A stretch of DNA of 64,000 nt from Dreissena polymorpha (taxonomy: Eukaryota; Mollusca; Bivalvia; Myida; Dreissenidae). A program made the position numbers and the translations under genes. Numbering within the stretch: position 1 is the first letter of the stretch; every line of letters starts with the position of its first letter. The notes beneath the pieces were generated by a model. The model made no database searches. It was given only the letters and a program-made list of their open reading frames with translations, and had not been told where the DNA came from. The stretch lies in assembly GCF_020536995.1 (NCBI RefSeq), contig NC_068356.1:27012972-27076971 (forward strand), written 5' to 3'. Positions 58,658 to 64,000 of the stretch are shown piece after piece.

Positions 58658-58981
58658 GTGCTCAGCCGCATATAACGTGAATGTTTCGTTGGAAGGAGTG
58701 AAAATTTAGACAGAGAAACAAACGTGTTGTCTTATAAATTTGAAGTGAATGACATCTTGTCAATGCTGAATCTCTTAAGTTATTAACGTATTTTTAATTA
58801 GGAAAAGGAGAAGTTCAGGTAAGTAGTTGGATTATTAGGTTTGTGTCTATGGTTGTACATTCGGGTTTATTTCGTGTTTGTTCTATGAATGCTCGATTTA
58901 GACTGAGCACTTATTAAATCTTCTATTGATTATATTTAAGCTATGGAATACAAGCGGTATTATGTATTGAACAAAGACAGG

Positions 58982-59140
58982 TTGAGCTAATAATACCTTT
59001 ATTTAGAAGAGTCTCTGAGAGACATTTTTTGTACAACTATAAAGACTGGTCACCAGACATGTTGAGCTAATAATACATTTTTAGAAGAGACTTGAAGAGA
59101 TATAAATCTTATACAACGATATAGACTGGTCACCTGCCAA
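58982..59140. repeat. Two-copy 80-bp tandem duplication
   Basis: ttgagctaataatac starts at 58982 and again at 59062, and each unit ends with agactggtcacc. The second copy has small changes. Non-coding. Confidence 0.75.
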
Positions 59141-61600
59141 ATTTCTATATAACATGTTTCACAAACTAGATCGTTGTCAAGATTACCGAATACGCTGTAA
59201 GTTGTTTTTCCCTTGGTTAATTATTAAAACCGAAATTCCAAAATATGCAGATTGTGTATATATGATTCCACGATCATGTTGAAAATCTATTATTTTTATG
59301 TTTAAATAATTGGTTTGGCATAACAGATCAAGGATGATAAGTAATGACTTATTACTTCAATTATTATAACAAATATTGTATGTGTATGTTTTTCCTCAAA
59401 TATTAATAGATTTAAGGAGAGAATGGAACGTTATACTAGTTTAACATGTATTTCATTATTAATTGACCGTTCTCTACGAGTTACATTTACATGAATTATA
59501 AATACTATAAGAATGTGAACGCCTCATTAAATGTTAACAAGAAATTTTTTTTTTTTTAAAAGAGATATTCCGCGTATATCCTGACTATGGAAGTTAGTTT
59601 TTTAAAAATGCGTTTCTAAATGAGTAAATTGAAAACAAATGTTTTAATGTTTTCTTTTTTTTTTTTTTTTTGACGAAGCTGTATACGCCAGCTTTTCACC
59701 TTAGCCTGAACTTTGCAAGCGGCCAATCAATTCGAATATAAAATTTCCCGCAGGTGGGCCTGAAACTTTTCGCAGAAGAAAACGTGCACTCTACAAACAG
59801 ATTTCGCATTAACCTTAATATGTTATTCCATCGACTTTCTATTTTTGGGAAGTATAGGGTATGAAAAGGGATACTACAGTTCGTTTAGCAACCATGTAAA
59901 CTGTGTATTCAGCATGAAACAATTTTATCTCTAATGATAAGGTTTGAGAGATAGCGCAGTTTCACAATCAATTCCCGAGATCAATACAGAATGTGTGCCC
60001 CTTTGTATTTAGAAGAAAATTCCGCGCCAGAGCGTTTGTACTTAAAAGCTGTGTTCTCATATTTGGTTATTACTACGAGATTGCATTATGTGCATTCATA
60101 CATTTTAGATCATATAAGTATTGTTGTTCAGTAACCTAATATACGCTTTGGCGAAAATATTTAAAATTGTTTTCAAAATTGACCGTTAATCACGTAAATG
60201 TTTAAAGCTTTAAACAAGCCGTCGTTCCAGCAGTGGTATTGTGACCTCACTTTAATGCATTGCATTCCAACCCGCAAGGCGTCAAGGTCAGTTTGCGGTC
60301 AGTTTCATAAATTGTTATATAAACGTTATCGCGTAAACTATGTGCACTTGAAGTTTATTTTGATCAGAAAGATACTAAATAAAGATATTCGGCAATATTA
60401 TTATGGTATGTCAATCATAGATTTGTAATGTGTTTTAACAATTGCATGATAAGGACCAATTTTGAATTTAATTAGAAACATTTATCCATTTAGACCAATT
60501 TATTAAGCAAGAGCACGATGATTCACCATGTTATTAATAATGGAATCAAATGAGATTCGAGTGTTGCCGGTTGACCTATAAGCTTTCATTTATTTTCGTG
60601 CTTCTTGTGTTTTTCTATTTTGTAAACATAGATATTTTAGTAATAATATCTAATTAAGCGAAATAAGCCACGAAATCTGGCGCAACACCCCGTCATTTAT
60701 GTGCGTGTGATTCAGATAAGAACATAAAAAAGGCATTCGCTATTTTTGATCTCATAAATATAACTATTGATCGTTCTTAAACACCGACCACAATCAACGC
60801 CGTACATCTTTTTTTAAGATATTTCTTGTTACTTGTTAGTCGCATATCCACCGCATGAAATAGAGGATATTTGTTCCTGTAAGTGTAAGATCGTTTGTTA
60901 TTGCACGAGTGATCATAGAAAATATTATTTTTCTATGATCACTAGTGAAATAAAAAACGATCTTACACTGACATGAACACATGTTCTGTTTCTTTAATGC
61001 CCCTTTTTCAAGAAAATAATTAACACCTGTTTCCCTTCGCTGAAAAGTAACCCATTCTCCCGTGGCGTGCCTCAATACATTTCAATACACAAAATGACGT
61101 CATAAGTGTTTGTTCGAGCCGAGCGCGATACACTTTATCTTTATCCACAACTCACATTATATTCTATTAATCCTATTACTTCTTCCATTTTTACATTAAT
61201 AATGTTTAAATATCGCATTTTAAGACGATTTTGTTCTTCCGCAGTTGACAAACGCAGATTATCCCATTTTTGGAAAAACCCACAAATGATCTAAAAATAG
61301 CACACGAATAGTTGTTATTTTCACCGGTTAAAAAATAACAATTTGTTTACTTTCACTGCTGTTATTTCACTGCAGAAATGTCATATTTTATCACTATGTA
61401 TGAAATAAATGTGCGTTATTCAGTTCAAACTATTCAAACCACACACTAGTGTTCGTAGATTAAAATTATACGACAGCGATATTACATAATATGTGTCCTC
61501 AAAAGACTCATTTTGAGCTTTTTTCTTCACCATCGAAATATATGGTATGTTAATATTTGATTAACACATAGTTTTCGTTCGAAACATTTAAATCACACTT
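59141..61600. other. Non-coding AT-rich stretch
   Basis: No gene was recognised. The only clear structure is the 86-bp hairpin element at 60883-60968. Confidence 0.5.
60883..60968. repeat. 86-bp hairpin element
   Basis: The outer arms gtgtaagatcgttt and aaacgatcttacac and the inner arms gtgatcatagaaaa and ttttctatgatcac form a nearly continuous hairpin with a small asymmetric bulge. It is probably a minimal MITE. Confidence 0.75.
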
Positions 61601-61611
61601 TCAGAGTTGCG

Positions 61612-61815
61612 TCATGCGAAAATGGGTCTTAAGGCGTTTCGACCAGCGTTACTCAATTCCAGTTTACGCAATTGTGCAGTCTGGTTAGGAGCTGCGCTGT
61701 CCAAAATAAAATCACGCAAGGCTTTTATGGTCTCATTGGGATATGCTGACCATACTGTGAGATGCGCACGCTGGAAGGGAATATCCGCCAGTCCATTCAT
61801 GTTGCCAAATGACAA
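61612..61815 (-). other. Short island open on both strands, possible exon
   Basis: The minus strand gives 67 codons ending at a stop at 61612, including ADIPFQRAHLTVWSAYPNE and LRDFILDSAAPNQTAQLRKL. The plus strand is open over the same bases (MGLKAFRPALLNSSLRNCAV and onward). Base composition is less AT-rich than the flanks. I do not recognise either protein; the minus reading looks more natural in composition. Confidence 0.3.
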
Positions 61816-61890
61816 TTACATATTGCTAAATGGCAATTGCATACTGCTTAATGACAATTGCATACTGCTCAATGACAATTGCATACTGCT
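61802..61890. repeat. Four-copy 21-bp tandem repeat
   Basis: aatgacaattgcatactgct plus one variable base repeats four times, the first copies slightly diverged. Being 21 bp it keeps a reading frame, which extends the plus-strand open frame artificially. Confidence 0.85.
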
Positions 61891-61984
61891 TTATTTTATT
61901 TGTTACAAAATAACTGCGTCTTCCTTGCGTCTTTATGCTTGTTTCTATCAGTTAGTGAAATATTGTTTGCATACTTCGTTTTAA

Positions 61985-64000
61985 TGTTTACTCGATGTAT
62001 GTTAATCATGTATTCTTGCGAGTAAATAACAAATGCATTATTTCTCTAAAAATGTTCATGTGGCTATCGTCTTGTTGCTGAACTATTATCATTTCCTTAT
62101 CGCGATGACGTCACAAAAGGGGCAGTCCCTTAGCGACGGTGAAAACAATGCCCTAGATACGGTCGATTTACTACGCTGATTGAGGGGTACCGCTGATTGA
62201 GCACCTCTGCTGATATTTCGTCAATTACATTCCTATTGGGAAGTCGATAGGTAATTAAATGTCCTGTAATTGGTGTTTAAAATGTCTTTTGACTATTATG
62301 AAGGGTTAGATTGCACTTCGAAAGCCCGATATGATCAGAAAATAAAACTAATTGGACTTAATGAATGTCCGTACAAATTGCAAGCTGGATGTTGGAAAAA
62401 TGACCCGACCAAGTGGCCGATGATCGAGTACGGCGACATTCATGATTAACTTTCTCACTGAGACACCGGGTAAATTCGTTTATTCTGTAATAATGGGAGT
62501 ATCCTTGTAGATGTTGATGTAATGAATATTGTCGTTCTTTTCAGGGTTCATTCATCTTCGAACATTAAAATTATATTTCTACTATGTCAATTTATCATGC
62601 TAATGTGAAGCTGTAAAATACGTAGGGACATCTGGTACATGACTTACTGAAAGCCTTAGTTGTGTACATTGTAATGAGTACGAGTGACAAATATTAACAT
62701 TAACACACATATATCTGTATAAATATTTGTTTTTCAAACATTATTAACCCCCGTTGCTGTCAAACGTAATTTCTTTTTTATGATGTCGATCGTTTATTGT
62801 CGTAACAATAAATCTTAATACGGAATGACGTCTTTTTAATTAACTGATACATGCTAAATACGTTACTTGTTTTTTTACGTAAATTTTATAATTATTAAAT
62901 ACTTAAATAAATTAATCGGGCTAGTATCTTTACGGTGTAAATTTCTGATAATCTAAATTGGACATGACATCATATTTGACCATAGGAGGTTTTTGTGTGA
63001 CGTCACAAGAGGGTTTTTTCCGTTACTAAAAATAGATTGGCCGTCAACTTCTCGATCGCGGCCTATTACATTGTATCAGAGAAAAGGTCGTCGGAAGACT
63101 TAATACTTACAATTTCAGAAAACAAAACTATAAATACCCGTATTCTTTTTTAAGTAAGACTTTAATAAATGATATTTCAAAAATTATAAAACATATTAAT
63201 TTGAAAATAATTATAAGTGATAGTGTTATTTTTCATCAGAGATTGAAATTTAGTGTAAGGAGTGTATTGAATCAGTTATAAAACAAAGCCCTTAAATAGC
63301 TCAATACATTTGATTTTTCAATCTTGAAATGTAGTTTTAATTTTCTTTTACATTGAATGAATTTTCGTTTCGTTTACATTGAATGAAAATATTAATAATT
63401 TAAGCATTCAAGAAAATTACACCTGCATATTTTGCCAATTGAACTATCTTTGCATGTACATGTATATTGAAACCTCTTCTCTAGTGATAATGAGCGATAT
63501 AAATCTAGCATTTTATGATACCATAAATCTATACATTTAATTTATTTTACGAAAGTATTTTATAGCCCTACTATGATCAAACGTGATTGCTTGTTTTCAC
63601 GATGATGTTTCGAACACCGCAGTAACGCACGATCTTTACACGTTATAGTAGAGTTTACATTTGCAGGTACCCGTTCCCGTTAAATACGTTAAGTGTGTAG
63701 CAGTAAATTAGTACAATATTTTAAATTTATAGTTCTTAAACACTTTATTGTTATGCTTAAACTGGCTAATATATATACCCTGTACAGTTCCTGTTAATCC
63801 ATTTATGACAAATGTATATTTTTAAAATATGTTCAAATATTTTATTTACGCAACTGTTAAGTATTTGGCTTAAATGACTGCTCAATATGCCAAGAGATGA
63901 CCTGGATGTATCATAAATTGTGTTTAATGACCAGACACATGTGGTTTATTCAGGGTATATGTCCTCGGGGTTATGACACTCTGTTTTCTTAGTAATTGCA
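61985..64000. other. Non-coding AT-rich stretch to the window end
   Basis: No exon, RNA gene or clear repeat was recognised. Short gtcacaa/tgacgtcac motifs near 62105 and 62995 are too common in this DNA to call. Confidence 0.45.

Overview
This window looks like a repeat-dominated stretch of a bivalve mollusc genome, possibly a dreissenid. The basis is the mix of element types: a BEL/Pao retroelement, a DIRS/Ngaro-like tyrosine-recombinase retroelement, PIF/Harbinger, many short TTAA-ended and palindromic elements, tRNA-headed SINE-like units, repeat families full of AGGTCA half-sites, and a spliced, intron-rich animal gene. The organism call is inference; no rRNA or mitochondrial marker is present to settle it.

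Layout. 1-1.6 kb is AT-rich and non-genic. 1.6-13.2 kb is a 57-bp satellite (about 95 units) split by a young BEL/Pao retroelement at 7.06-12.98 kb. 13.2-18.1 kb is a nest of repeats: a 172-bp tandem element, a TTAA element, a tRNA-like sequence, and an inverted-end element holding an 83-nt perfect palindrome and a LINE fragment, followed by a RecQ-like helicase fragment. 18.1-19.4 kb is a second array of the same 57-bp satellite in the opposite orientation. 20.4-22.1 kb carries a minus-strand Ulp1-type protease with a PHD-like finger, probably broken. 22.2-23.3 kb is a 28-bp minisatellite that flips orientation.

25.0-31.0 kb holds the only convincing host gene, a DUF1295/steroid 5-alpha-reductase-like multi-pass membrane protein in four readable exons. 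A fifth, ancestral last exon is stranded downstream: the upstream splice donor is missing, a TTAA element ends 16 bp before its acceptor, and the exon contains an in-frame stop.

31-37.8 kb is mostly non-coding with dispersed repeats. 37.8-44.8 kb (minus strand) is a decayed DIRS/Ngaro-like retroelement. In transcription order it shows an SGNH-hydrolase-like region, a leader full of hairpin repeats, gag, RT-RNase H, tyrosine recombinase and a second hairpin array. Both hairpin arrays use 6-bp stems and 14-nt loops, and stem changes are compensated on both sides. I regard this as the most interesting signal here.

44.9-58.7 kb contains three large inverted-repeat structures in a row: a 5.8-kb element enclosing a degenerate C2H2 zinc-finger gene; a 5.3-kb PIF/Harbinger element with remnants of both its transposase and its Myb/SANT-like partner; and a 1.25-kb palindrome with another terminal-inverted-repeat element nested in one arm. 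From 59 kb to the end I see little beyond small tandem repeats, one hairpin element and a short two-strand-open island at 61.6-61.8 kb. All statements come from reading by eye; divergences and copy counts are approximate hand counts.
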